Under the pieces are notes generated by a model. That model was given only the letters and a program-made list of their open reading frames with translations. It searched no databases and was not told where the DNA came from. DNA of 22,432 nt from Bacteroidales bacterium (GTDB lineage: Bacteria; Bacteroidota; Bacteroidia; Bacteroidales; UBA7960). Shown here in pieces: positions 14,468 through 22,432 of this stretch. Every line of letters begins with the position of its first letter. Within the stretch, counting starts at the first letter, position 1. The stretch spans positions 1 to 22,432 of the forward strand of contig SKTQ01000155.1 of NCBI GenBank assembly GCA_007122505.1, read 5' to 3'. A program made the position numbers and the translations under genes.

Positions 14468-15598
14468 ATGAAGAATAAATCAGTCAGTAACCCATTTATC
14501 GTGTCAGGTTTTGTTTCAAAAAAATATTTTTGTGACCGCGAAACTGAATTGGATCACCTGCTGGACAATGTGTCCAATGGCAGAAATGTGGTTTTGTACT
14601 CCTGGCGAAGGATGGGCAAAACATCGCTCATCAGGTGTTTTTTTTCACAACTTGAGCGTACAAACAAGGCCGAAACCTTGTACATCGACCTGATGCCTTC
14701 CCGAAACATGGAAGAAGCCATCCAGGCAATAGCAAGGGCTATTCACAATAAATACAAGCGAACCACGCGGGGCTTATCCGAAAATCTTGTGAGGATGTTG
14801 GCGCAATTGGGTTTTTCCATTTCTTTTGATCCCATGAGTGGTTATCCCAAAGTTGAAGTAGGGCTAAACCAATTGGCTCCTCCAGAACATTCGCTGCAAG
14901 CCCTTGGACAGTTCCTGGCAAAGAGAAAAAAGCAGGTTGTCATTGCCATAGATGAATTTCAGCAGATTACCCATTACCCGGATGTTTCTGCAGAAGCGGT
15001 CTTCCGCGGTTGGATGCAGTCGTTCCCGCAGCTTCGGTTGATTTTCAGCGGCAGCCACAGGAAGATGATGCAGTCCATGTTTTCAGAACAAAACCGCCCA
15101 TTCTATAAAAGCACCCAGTTGCTCGATCTCAAACCCATCAGAAGCGAAAACTATGGCAGGTTCATACAAAAGCATTTTTTAGCTAACGGAATGGTCATCG
15201 AAAAGCATCACACTAAGGATATTTACCTTTGGTCAAGAGGACAGACTTATACCATCCAGCTTGTATGCAACAAGTTGTTTGGCATGAGAAGAGATGTTAC
15301 CGATACATCACTGAAACAGGTTTATGATGAGATCATTGAACAGGAGAAGCATGTTTTCTTTCACTACAGTAAATTGCTGACTAATACCCAATGGGCCGTA
15401 TTGAAAGCGGTAGCCCAATCGGAACCGTTGACACAACCCCAGTCACAAGAATTTATATCGAGGTATCGCCTAGGTGCTGCCAGCACGGTTGCCACCGCAC
15501 TAAAGATGCTGACTGACAAAGAGTTGGTGGTGCAGGAAGACGATCATTACTTTGTCCACGATGTTTTACTGGCCAGATGGCTGCAAAAAACAGGTTAG
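14468..15598 (+). CDS. Solitary P-loop ATPase (archaeal-ATPase/STAND-like) with C-terminal winged helix
   Basis: 376 residues, cytoplasmic. NPFIVSGFVSKKYFCDRETEL at the N-terminus is the entry motif of this ATPase group. Walker A is YSWRRMGKTSL (44-54, Lys51); its first Gly is replaced, as is common in the family. Walker B is VVIAIDEFQQI (~155-165), followed by LIFSGSHRKMM with a sensor-like segment. The last ~80 residues (LLTNTQWAVLKAVAQ to FVHDVLLARWL) look like a winged helix. Members are widespread, often standing alone, with no established function; regulatory or defence-related ATPase roles have been suggested for STAND relatives. I chose the ATG at 14468 over an in-frame TTG at 14459. 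The leader has a tandem repeat and a hairpin. It is not obviously linked to the downstream phosphoesterase island. Confidence 0.85.
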   Translation: MKNKSVSNPFIVSGFVSKKYFCDRETELDHLLDNVSNGRNVVLYSWRRMGKTSLIRCFFSQLERTNKAETLYIDLMPSRNMEEAIQAIARAIHNKYKRTTRGLSENLVRMLAQLGFSISFDPMSGYPKVEVGLNQLAPPEHSLQALGQFLAKRKKQVVIAIDEFQQITHYPDVSAEAVFRGWMQSFPQLRLIFSGSHRKMMQSMFSEQNRPFYKSTQLLDLKPIRSENYGRFIQKHFLANGMVIEKHHTKDIYLWSRGQTYTIQLVCNKLFGMRRDVTDTSLKQVYDEIIEQEKHVFFHYSKLLTNTQWAVLKAVAQSEPLTQPQSQEFISRYRLGAASTVATALKMLTDKELVVQEDDHYFVHDVLLARWLQKTG

Positions 15599-15701
15599 CC
15601 CGGGTATCTGACATTGTTAACACAATAGTAACACTGTTATAAAAAAAAAGATATGTTTTTTGTTGATATTTGTTGATTATCATAAACATAATCAAATGAC
15701 T

Positions 15702-16982
15702 ATGAACAAACGACTCAGTGGTTTTTTGGTTTTTTGGGCTATTGCCGGTCTATTTTCGTGCGAATATGTTAACGACAAACATCATCAACAATTAAATCAA
15801 CCCATTCACCTCAGGGTTATATGGACAGAAGATCCCACAGAACATAGCATTGTGTCGTGGACAACACTCAGTCGTTCATCGAGAAACATCTTGTATTATG
15901 ATACTGTAAGCCGGGGTGCATTGCCTGCAAGGTACGCTTTTGAACTGCCCGCAGCGCGAAGTGGGAAAATAACCATAAAGCCCATGGACTATGAAGAAGG
16001 TGTTCCGGAAGCATACTATCATCATGCGGAGTTAAGAGGCTTGTTACCCGGTACTACATATTATTTTATGATTGAGAATAATGGTGTGTTTTCGGGTGAA
16101 TATCACTTTATCACGGCTCCAACAGAAACGGAAAGTTTTCGTCTGCTTGCAGGTGGGGATTCAAGACTAGGAGGAGAAAAGCCCCGGTATGCCGGAAGAA
16201 CTCCACACGTGGTCAGGCAAAATATGAAAAAACGGATAGCCGGGTTGGTTGAACAATATCCTGATATATATGCTCTTGTGCATGGTGCAGATTATGGAAC
16301 CACGGCCGACTGGAGACATTTATACTGGTATTTTGAGGACCTGCAATTGGCAACAACATCAGAAGGGCGTATTCTGCCAATGGTTGTCTCGATGGGTAAT
16401 CACGATACGGCATTAGGTTTCTTTGAAAATTTTTACCTCGGGGATGAGATTAATGGTAAAACAGCATTTAATTATTTTTACTCCACAAATTTTGGCAGCG
16501 AAATTGCCCTGCTCACACTGAACACGGAAATTTCCCTGGGGGGCATGCAGTACCATTGGCTGAAAGATGAATTACCCCTGATCAGGAGGGATAACAGATG
16601 GGTTCTTGTTAACTACCACAAACCTGCCTTCCCGGCTGTAAAAGACCCTGATGATTATCGTTTTGCACGGGTGCGTGAATACTGGGTTCCCATTTTTGAT
16701 CAACACAGACCAGACCTCGTGATAGAATCCGATGGCCATTGCCTGAAAAGAACACCTCCCATCTTAAATGGTCAAACAGACCCGGATGGTATAGTATATA
16801 TTGGCGAGGGCGGTTTGGGTGCTCCGCTCAGAGAACCTGATATGTTGCGCTGGTTTATGCAGGGCGGCTTTGGCGCTAAAGAATATCATGTATGGATGAT
16901 CGATATTGGCACCGACCGGATACATTTATCAGCTATTGGCATGGATGGAGTGGTGCTGGATGAATATACGATCAGTAAATGA
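15702..16982 (+). CDS. Lipoprotein metallophosphoesterase with purple-acid-phosphatase-like FN3 domain
   Basis: 426 residues. A lipoprotein signal peptide ends in the lipobox LFSC (Cys20), so the protein is anchored in the cell envelope. Residues ~33-138 form a fibronectin-III-like domain with the HHAELRGLLPGTTYYFMI strand typical of purple acid phosphatase N-termini. The catalytic domain shows GGDSR (Asp153), HGADYG (Asp197), GNHD (232-235) and VNYHKP (His306). The final motif reads ESDGHCLKRT (342-351) instead of the usual GHxH, so one metal-ligand His is absent or displaced; this may be the subfamily norm. Expected role is hydrolysis of phosphomonoesters or diesters outside the cytoplasm. 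An ATG at 15696 is an equally possible start. It precedes a receptor/phospholipase operon on the same strand, 308 bp away. Confidence 0.87.
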   Translation: MNKRLSGFLVFWAIAGLFSCEYVNDKHHQQLNQPIHLRVIWTEDPTEHSIVSWTTLSRSSRNILYYDTVSRGALPARYAFELPAARSGKITIKPMDYEEGVPEAYYHHAELRGLLPGTTYYFMIENNGVFSGEYHFITAPTETESFRLLAGGDSRLGGEKPRYAGRTPHVVRQNMKKRIAGLVEQYPDIYALVHGADYGTTADWRHLYWYFEDLQLATTSEGRILPMVVSMGNHDTALGFFENFYLGDEINGKTAFNYFYSTNFGSEIALLTLNTEISLGGMQYHWLKDELPLIRRDNRWVLVNYHKPAFPAVKDPDDYRFARVREYWVPIFDQHRPDLVIESDGHCLKRTPPILNGQTDPDGIVYIGEGGLGAPLREPDMLRWFMQGGFGAKEYHVWMIDIGTDRIHLSAIGMDGVVLDEYTISK

Positions 16983-17109
16983 TACTTCTTTAAAGCACCC
17001 ATTTCCCGAATAAGCTATTGCTGAAATGAAGTTTGTTGTTATTCTCCAAAATTTAAGAGAAAAGTGCATTTGCTATTCCGTTTCAACAAAAATAATTTAA
17101 GCAATGCTA

Positions 17110-17231
17110 CAATATTTAAATATTGACTTAACTGAGCAAGCCAATTTGGCTGATCCCCGGAAACGGACTTTCTTTTCTTTACCATAATTTAACACTAAAC
17201 GAAAAATATAATGTATAATTCATTATATTTT
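17110..17231. repeat. Three palindromes in the region upstream of the TonB-dependent receptor operon
   Basis: The 308-bp gap 16983-17290 has no gene but contains a perfect 16-bp palindrome CAATATTTAAATATTG (17110-17125), a 13-nt palindrome AGCCAATTTGGCT (17139-17151) with a central T, and an 11-bp perfect inverted repeat AAAATATAATG/CATTATATTTT (17203-17213, 17221-17231) around a 7-nt spacer. None is followed by a U-tract, so operator sites fit better than terminators. The region is AT-rich, which raises the chance rate of such palindromes. Confidence 0.5.
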
Positions 17232-17255
17232 AATACGGTGTTTTTCGATTCTTGG

Positions 17256-17263
17256 TAATCTTG
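17256..17263 (+). promoter_or_regulatory. Candidate -7 box of the TonB receptor operon
   Basis: TAATCTTG matches TAnnTTTG with one mismatch, 27 nt upstream of the ATG. The 11-bp inverted repeat at 17203-17231 lies across the expected -33 side. Confidence 0.3.
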
Positions 17264-17290
17264 CAGCGATAACCATTAATCTAATTTGCC

Positions 17291-19807
17291 ATGAAAAGAA
17301 TTTCCGTTTTTGTAACTTTATTGTCCATTTGTTTAGGCATATACGCGCAAGGTACTGCTTATATCAATGGCAGGATAGTAGATGAAAAAAATGAAACATT
17401 GCCCGGCGTAAGTGTAAGGATTGCCGGTACTGCCACAGGTGCCGCAAGTACAGCTGATGGTAGTTTCCAGATCACCGGATTAAACCCGGAGACATACATT
17501 CTGGTTTTTAGTTATATCGGGTATGAAACAATCGAATTGTCAGCCACTGCAAGTGATAGAGGCACAAATCTTAATATTGTAATGAAAGAGTCGCAAGTGT
17601 CTCTGAGTGAGGTTGTTGTTACGGCTCAGCATCGTGAACAATTTATTTTTGAAGTGCCTGTAGCTATTACTTCATATAGCGGTGCATTTTTCAGAGATTT
17701 TAATATTCGGGAAGTTGACGCTTTGTCTGAATATGTGCCGGGTCTTCAGGTTCAGTTGCAAAGCCCAAATAACCCGGGTTTTGTTGTTAGGGGGATTACT
17801 TCCGACAGTGGAGATTCGCGCGTTGAACCACGTGTATCTGTCTTTCAGGACGGAGTGTCCATTTCGAAAAGTCGCGGCTCGGTTGTTGAAGTATTTGATA
17901 TGGAGCGGATCGAAGTATTAAAAGGTCCCCAGGGTACCATTTTCGGTAGGGGTGCGCAGATTGGTGCGGTACATTTTGTGCAAAACAAACCACAGCCTTA
18001 TCACGCGGGTGAACTCAGTCTGGGCTATGGAAATTTTAGCCAAAAGTTAGTCAGTGGTTATTTTAATGTGCCACTTGGAAACGAACTGGCTTTTCGTTTG
18101 GCCGGACAATACAACGAACGTGATGGTTTTATTGAGAACCTTGCAGGAGGCAATTTAAACGGCAAGTCAACTGTTGCCTTGCGCGGCAGTTTGCGATGGA
18201 AGCCATCAACCAATACGACCATAGATTGGATTAATAATTTTCAGGTGGATGATTATCCCGGCACTGCTTTTCAAAGCGGCACACTGGCTGCGAATCCAGA
18301 AACGCTTGACCCTTTTACCGCTGCATACCTTGAAAGAGGGGAGGACCTGTTTATTGACAGAACTCTACTTGGATCAACACTTATTGCCAATCATACACTT
18401 AATGAAGCAATGCAGATTACATCAATCACTGCATTTCGCAGATTTGACTCTTATGAATCATTTGATGCAGACGGATCATCTTTGCCTGCACTTTGGTTTG
18501 CGGAAGAAGCTTTCGGTGACCAGTTTAGCCAGGAAATTAGATTGAATTTTGATAACTACGATCGTTTTGCAGGTTTTGCAGGTTTTAGCTATTTTTGGGA
18601 AAAGGGCTACCAGAAAGTACCTTTTGAAACAGATGAGCGAAGCTTTATTGCGATGATCAGTCCAATGATCAATGCAGCAACCGGTGGCATGTTCCCTGTT
18701 TTGCCTCCATACAATTCGGATGGAACACCGTTTCTTGATGCAGGACAACTGATCGGTGTTCCATTTAAACCATTCCATACGGAATCATATGCCAACCATG
18801 GTAACGTCAATGCTTATGAGTTATTTATGGATGGTACATATCAAGTTACCCAAAAACTTAACCTGACGATTGGATTAAGAGGCACTTATGAAAAAGTTAA
18901 GAATGCTTACGAGGCAAATTTTTATGGAGAACCCAGTGTCGCCGGGGTATTGCTGAATGATGTATTTGGTGCCGCTCCAAACCTTTTATTTCAACCCACA
19001 GACGGCAAAGTATATGGAGAAGGTGACTTCTTATCATGGGTGGGTAGGTTTGTAACCGGATACCAGTTTTCTGATAACGTCAATACCTATGCAAGTGTAT
19101 CAAGGGGAAGAAGACCGCACGTAATTGAAGTAACGTCCAGTGGATCAGAAGAAATAAGTGAAGAAATTGTTTACAGTTACGAGGTTGGAATAAAAACGAT
19201 CATGGCTGACAGACGCATTCATTGGGATATTAGCTTGTTCAGTTATGATTACCGCAACTTCCAGACAGTGGTTACAGAAATCAGGGATGGAACCATCAGA
19301 AGATTTACAAAAGATGCCGGTGATGCCTCCGCCATGGGAGTTGAAACCGCGTTTCGTTATGCCATTGGCAAAGGAGTATCTGTATTTGCAAATTATGCCT
19401 TGTTAGATGCCAGTTTTAAAGATACTGACAGAGAAGGTAATGAACAGGTTTTGGCCGGAAACCGGTTTAGGCTTACCCCAAAACACAGTGTCTCAACCGG
19501 CGCAAATTTCGAACTCGATGCAGGATTTGGTGTACTTTTTCTGCGTCCAAGTTACACATATAAATCACACGTTTTCTTTGAAGAAGAAAATCAACCGGGG
19601 ATAGAGCAAGACGCCTATGGACTTTTGAATGTAAGATTGGGTTACATCACCAATGATCGCAGGTATGAAGTGGCCTTGTACGGTTCTAACCTGCTTGATG
19701 AGCAGTACCTCATTGATGCAGGAAACACAGGACAGATATTTGGCACTCCCACTTATATTGCCGGTGCCCCGCGATTTTTTGGTATCCAGCTAAGGGCGCG
19801 CTATTAG
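17291..19807 (+). CDS. TonB-dependent outer-membrane receptor with N-terminal carboxypeptidase-D-like domain
   Basis: 838 residues. The signal peptide covers residues 1 to ~20 (ends IYAQ). A carboxypeptidase-D regulatory-like domain follows at ~22-100 (INGRIVDEKNETLPGVSVRI, SYIGYETIEL), as usual in Bacteroidota receptors. The plug domain is at ~105-235: EVVVTAQHREQFIFEVPVAIT, LSEYVPGLQVQ, VEVFDMERIEVLKGPQGTIFGRGA. The rest is a 22-strand barrel ending in FFGIQLRARY, with a terminal aromatic. The plug reads like proteobacterial small-ligand receptors (VPVAIT, LKGPQGT) rather than SusC, and no SusD gene is nearby, so it probably imports a small ligand instead of glycans. It heads an operon with a secreted phospholipase C-like enzyme (18-bp gap) and a phosphoesterase, suggesting a phosphorus-containing or lipid-derived substrate; siderophore or vitamin uptake cannot be excluded. 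Confidence 0.92.
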   Translation: MKRISVFVTLLSICLGIYAQGTAYINGRIVDEKNETLPGVSVRIAGTATGAASTADGSFQITGLNPETYILVFSYIGYETIELSATASDRGTNLNIVMKESQVSLSEVVVTAQHREQFIFEVPVAITSYSGAFFRDFNIREVDALSEYVPGLQVQLQSPNNPGFVVRGITSDSGDSRVEPRVSVFQDGVSISKSRGSVVEVFDMERIEVLKGPQGTIFGRGAQIGAVHFVQNKPQPYHAGELSLGYGNFSQKLVSGYFNVPLGNELAFRLAGQYNERDGFIENLAGGNLNGKSTVALRGSLRWKPSTNTTIDWINNFQVDDYPGTAFQSGTLAANPETLDPFTAAYLERGEDLFIDRTLLGSTLIANHTLNEAMQITSITAFRRFDSYESFDADGSSLPALWFAEEAFGDQFSQEIRLNFDNYDRFAGFAGFSYFWEKGYQKVPFETDERSFIAMISPMINAATGGMFPVLPPYNSDGTPFLDAGQLIGVPFKPFHTESYANHGNVNAYELFMDGTYQVTQKLNLTIGLRGTYEKVKNAYEANFYGEPSVAGVLLNDVFGAAPNLLFQPTDGKVYGEGDFLSWVGRFVTGYQFSDNVNTYASVSRGRRPHVIEVTSSGSEEISEEIVYSYEVGIKTIMADRRIHWDISLFSYDYRNFQTVVTEIRDGTIRRFTKDAGDASAMGVETAFRYAIGKGVSVFANYALLDASFKDTDREGNEQVLAGNRFRLTPKHSVSTGANFELDAGFGVLFLRPSYTYKSHVFFEEENQPGIEQDAYGLLNVRLGYITNDRRYEVALYGSNLLDEQYLIDAGNTGQIFGTPTYIAGAPRFFGIQLRARY

Positions 19808-19825
19808 AAAAAACTGTACTTCTTA

Positions 19826-21229
19826 ATGAGAAAACCTCATAAGAAGCTGTCAAAATCATTTCAAAGCATGAATGTCAATAAACTGATAACACTTTTCTTT
19901 GTCTTTTCATGTTTGATTCCCGCTTCGGTTCATGCCTGGTCAGAACATCCATTGCTGGCCAGGCATGCCTTAGACGGGTTACCGTTTTGGGGAAGCGCCG
20001 ATTCTGTGGAGGTAAAGAGCCTTAAGCAGTTCCTTGTTGAAACCGAAGACGAGTTGGCTGTTTTTCTTGTTGAACACGAAAAATGGGCACAATCAAACCT
20101 TCGTGATTATTTTCCTCGTCCTCATGAATTGGAATTTCTCCCGGGCTTGGAAGAAGACAGTATTGTTGAAAGATTTTTCAAAGCCATCCGAATTAACCCT
20201 GAGACAAGAGCGGCCTTGTATTTATATCTTGCACCCTGGCAGCAACCCGGCAACAGACATTTTGCTTCATTTAATGATATCACTGCTTTGGAAATATATA
20301 CCGAAGCAGGGAATGAGAAGTATATATGGATCAATGAAGGAGACCTTGTTCATCCCTTAGATGTTATAACTTCGGCAAACAATGAACCTGATTATGGAAT
20401 AGATATTGGGTTGTTTGAAGATAATTCCACCTGGTATGGTGCCATATATGGATTTGGCAAGCAGCCATTCGGGAATCCGAATCTTGTTTATAGTAGTCAG
20501 GCACCTTTCCACATGTCTTTCTATCATGAGGCAGGAATCCTTTACCGTTTTGCACCGGCTTTAAATCATACCTTTTTGGAAATGCGCGTGAACCAGTTTC
20601 GTGATCTTGCCGTTTTTGCTTTTGAAAACGATCAGCCATACTGGGGCTGGCGTTTTTTGGGATGGAGTATGCACTATGCTACAGATGCCACTATGCCCTA
20701 CCATAGCAAACCGTTGCCCGGTTATAGTGTATTACGACTCTTATGGATCAATCTGAAGGCCACGCTTGGGTTTCCAAATGCGCTCAGAAATGCCATTCAA
20801 CTAGTATCAAACAAGCATACTGTAATAGAAGCCTATCAGAAGCAGGAGCTGATCCGGGCCAGCTGGAATCAAAAAACCGACCATCCATTTATCATTGCTT
20901 TGCAAGAGGATGTGAAACCCCAAACATACTCCGATTCGTTTATTCGTGATGTGGTTTCCAAACAGGCGGTAAAAGATGCACGATTATTTGACCGGACAAT
21001 CAAAAAATACTTTCCCCGGCATATGGTTAAAGATCCATCCGTTGAAGTAATCGACCTCCCGGAATTGAACAATGTCGCGGAGATCATTCAAAGTGAAGGA
21101 GATGAAGTAAGGGAGGCAGTAAACAATGTGATTTCCCGAAGGTTTGTTGATTATACGATGGTAATCCGGAGTTTGTTGTTTTCTGTGATTGACGACAAAA
21201 GCCATTCATCAGATGATATTTCAGGTTAA
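19826..21229 (+). CDS. Secreted zinc-dependent phospholipase C / P1-nuclease-like protein
   Basis: 467 residues; an inner ATG at 19868 (Met15) gives a more usual 23-residue signal peptide. Cleavage after VHA (residue 37) leaves Trp38 as mature residue 1. In zinc phospholipase C and P1/S1 nuclease this N-terminal Trp binds zinc through its amino group and carbonyl. Other ligand-like residues are His41/His47, His248 (LNHTFLE), and His283-x3-Asp287-x5-His293 in GWSMHYATDATMPYHSK, the exact spacing of Bacillus cereus PLC His118/Asp122/His128. His331-x3-Glu335 (KHTVIEAY) matches His142/Glu146. The protein is longer than classical PLC (~245 residues) because of insertions between ~50 and ~280. Substrate could be phospholipid or nucleic acid. 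It is tightly coupled to the receptor upstream and a phosphoesterase downstream. Confidence 0.82.
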   Translation: MRKPHKKLSKSFQSMNVNKLITLFFVFSCLIPASVHAWSEHPLLARHALDGLPFWGSADSVEVKSLKQFLVETEDELAVFLVEHEKWAQSNLRDYFPRPHELEFLPGLEEDSIVERFFKAIRINPETRAALYLYLAPWQQPGNRHFASFNDITALEIYTEAGNEKYIWINEGDLVHPLDVITSANNEPDYGIDIGLFEDNSTWYGAIYGFGKQPFGNPNLVYSSQAPFHMSFYHEAGILYRFAPALNHTFLEMRVNQFRDLAVFAFENDQPYWGWRFLGWSMHYATDATMPYHSKPLPGYSVLRLLWINLKATLGFPNALRNAIQLVSNKHTVIEAYQKQELIRASWNQKTDHPFIIALQEDVKPQTYSDSFIRDVVSKQAVKDARLFDRTIKKYFPRHMVKDPSVEVIDLPELNNVAEIIQSEGDEVREAVNNVISRRFVDYTMVIRSLLFSVIDDKSHSSDDISG

Positions 21230-21251
21230 TATCAACAAGAAAAATTTTATT

Positions 21252-22432
21252 ATGAAAACAATTATCTCGATTGTTAACAGATTGCTCATTTTTTTGGTTC
21301 TTACGTTTCCCCTGACAGTTTATGCACAGCAATGGATTGCTTCACCGGAGGTCGTTGGCCATGGTAGTGGTGCAGCAACTATTTCAGGCTATGTTTTTAA
21401 TGATGTCAATAAAAACGGAAGCATGGACAACGCCGAAAAAGGAATATCAGGAGTGCTGGTTTCGAATGGCTTAGATTGGGTTCGTACCGATGCAAACGGT
21501 TTTTATGAGATCACGGTGCGAAAGGACATGAACCTTACGATTGTGCAGCCGTCGGGCTGGCGGGTCCCCACCGATAAACGGATGGTGCCGCAGTTTTTCT
21601 ACATACACAAAGAGGGAGGAACAGGCTATGAAATGCGCTTTGGCGGTTTGCCTGACACCGGCCCCTCACCTGCACAGGTCAACTTCCCGCTTATCAGGGA
21701 AGGTGCTGCCGGAGACCGATTCTCTTGTGCTATTCTGGCCGATCCCCAAAGCTATTCGAACCAGGAATTGGGCTGGTTAAGGGATGGTGTATTTTCTGAC
21801 ATCCTTAATGGAGATTATCATCAGGGGGATTGTATGATTCAGTTAGGTGATGTAGTAGGTGACGACCTTGACCTGTTGAACCGCAATCTTGAACTGGCAG
21901 CAGCAACCGGCTTACCACAATGGCTTGTGATTGGAAACCATGATGTGGATTTTGATGCCAAAACCAATGATGACAAAGCAGATTCATGGCGCAGGATATA
22001 TGGGCCAAACTATTATGCCTTTGAAAAAGGAAATGTACTGTTCATCGTGCTCGATAATATTTTTTATCCTTGCGGTGAAGAAGATGTTGCCCGGGGCCGG
22101 ACCAATTGTGCCGACAGTAACCGTCCTTCCTACAACGGACGTCTCACAGAAACACAGTTCACATGGCTTGAGGGTCTGATCATGAACACCCCTGAAGACA
22201 GACTGATTGTTTTTAACACCCATATTCCTTTTGTTTCGTTTGTGGATGCTGGCAGTGGACAACATCAAACGGATGAGCTGTTCAGAATCCATCAGATGGT
22301 GGAGGGCCGGGAGGCGGTTTCATTCTCAGGTCACACCCATACAACCGAGAATCATTCTCCAGGACAGTTTTTTGAAGGATGGAAAGAAAATGCAGGCATC
22401 GAAGCACTGCCATTCCGACATATTATTGCCGG
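21252..22432 (+). CDS. Secreted calcineurin-like phosphoesterase (3'-truncated by window edge)
   Basis: The frame is open from ATG 21252 to the window end (393 codons seen). The signal peptide ends LTVYAQ (~25). Residues ~42-90 form a beta-sandwich domain with a calcium-loop-like DVNKNGSMDNAE (51-62) and TDANGFYEI, resembling the N-terminal domain of this phosphoesterase type. The catalytic domain has all metallophosphoesterase blocks: ADPQ (Asp164), LGD (198-200), GNHD (228-231), NTHIPF (His324) and GHTH (360-363). A C-terminal domain of roughly 100-150 residues is expected beyond the window. It should cleave phosphomonoesters or diesters in the periplasm or outside the cell. It is 22 bp downstream of the phospholipase C-like gene, so co-transcribed. 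Unlike the lipoprotein enzyme at 15702-16982 its GHxH motif is complete, so the two are different subfamilies. Confidence 0.9.
   Translation, partial: MKTIISIVNRLLIFLVLTFPLTVYAQQWIASPEVVGHGSGAATISGYVFNDVNKNGSMDNAEKGISGVLVSNGLDWVRTDANGFYEITVRKDMNLTIVQPSGWRVPTDKRMVPQFFYIHKEGGTGYEMRFGGLPDTGPSPAQVNFPLIREGAAGDRFSCAILADPQSYSNQELGWLRDGVFSDILNGDYHQGDCMIQLGDVVGDDLDLLNRNLELAAATGLPQWLVIGNHDVDFDAKTNDDKADSWRRIYGPNYYAFEKGNVLFIVLDNIFYPCGEEDVARGRTNCADSNRPSYNGRLTETQFTWLEGLIMNTPEDRLIVFNTHIPFVSFVDAGSGQHQTDELFRIHQMVEGREAVSFSGHTHTTENHSPGQFFEGWKENAGIEALPFRHIIA

Noticed and set aside
17291..19807. SusC-type glycan importer of a polysaccharide utilisation locus
   Set aside because: Plug motifs are of the small-ligand receptor type, the 838-residue length is short for SusC, and there is no SusD or glycoside hydrolase gene in the window.

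Overview
The window looks like a chromosomal segment from a member of the Bacteroidota, probably the Bacteroidales/Marinilabiliales side, although the order is a guess. The clues are promoter-like boxes of the Bacteroidota type (TTTG, about 20 bp, TAnnTTTG) upstream of several genes, mostly no recognisable Shine-Dalgarno sequence, a TonB-dependent receptor with an N-terminal carboxypeptidase-D-like domain, a short-chain-dehydrogenase type threonine dehydrogenase, and the C-terminal sequence of DnaX. I see no tRNA, rRNA, CRISPR array, transposase or phage gene.

Layout. (1) 2-325 is the 3' end of an unidentified gene. (2) 360-1217 (minus) is a secreted LolA-like protein, divergent from pabB (1440-2783, folate branch), which converges on ansA (L-asparaginase I). 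(3) tatD follows on the minus strand. (4) kbl (minus) and an SDR-type threonine dehydrogenase gene (plus) diverge from a shared regulatory region and encode the two steps from threonine to glycine plus acetyl-CoA. (5) dnaX is split into two frames at an A10 run containing the classical A_AAA_AAG slippery heptamer. Frame 0 gives a short gamma-like clamp-loader subunit and the -1 frame restores a 584-residue tau. (6) Two M16 peptidase genes form an operon: one keeps the zinc site, the other has lost it but keeps the Arg/Tyr pair and carries a LolA-like tail. (7) A YihY/BrkB-type membrane protein and a solitary P-loop ATPase follow; the ATPase leader has a tandem 14-bp repeat and a terminator-like hairpin. 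(8) From 15702 to the right edge lies a candidate phospholipid/organophosphate scavenging island: a lipoprotein metallophosphoesterase, then a tight operon of TonB-dependent receptor, secreted zinc phospholipase C/P1-nuclease-like protein (mature N-terminus predicted to be the Trp zinc ligand) and a secreted calcineurin-like phosphoesterase cut by the window end.

The two points most worth following are the dnaX recoding site, whose polarity is opposite to that of E. coli (zero frame = short product), and the receptor/phospholipase/phosphoesterase island with its palindrome-rich promoter region. Functions are read from motifs only; no database search was run.
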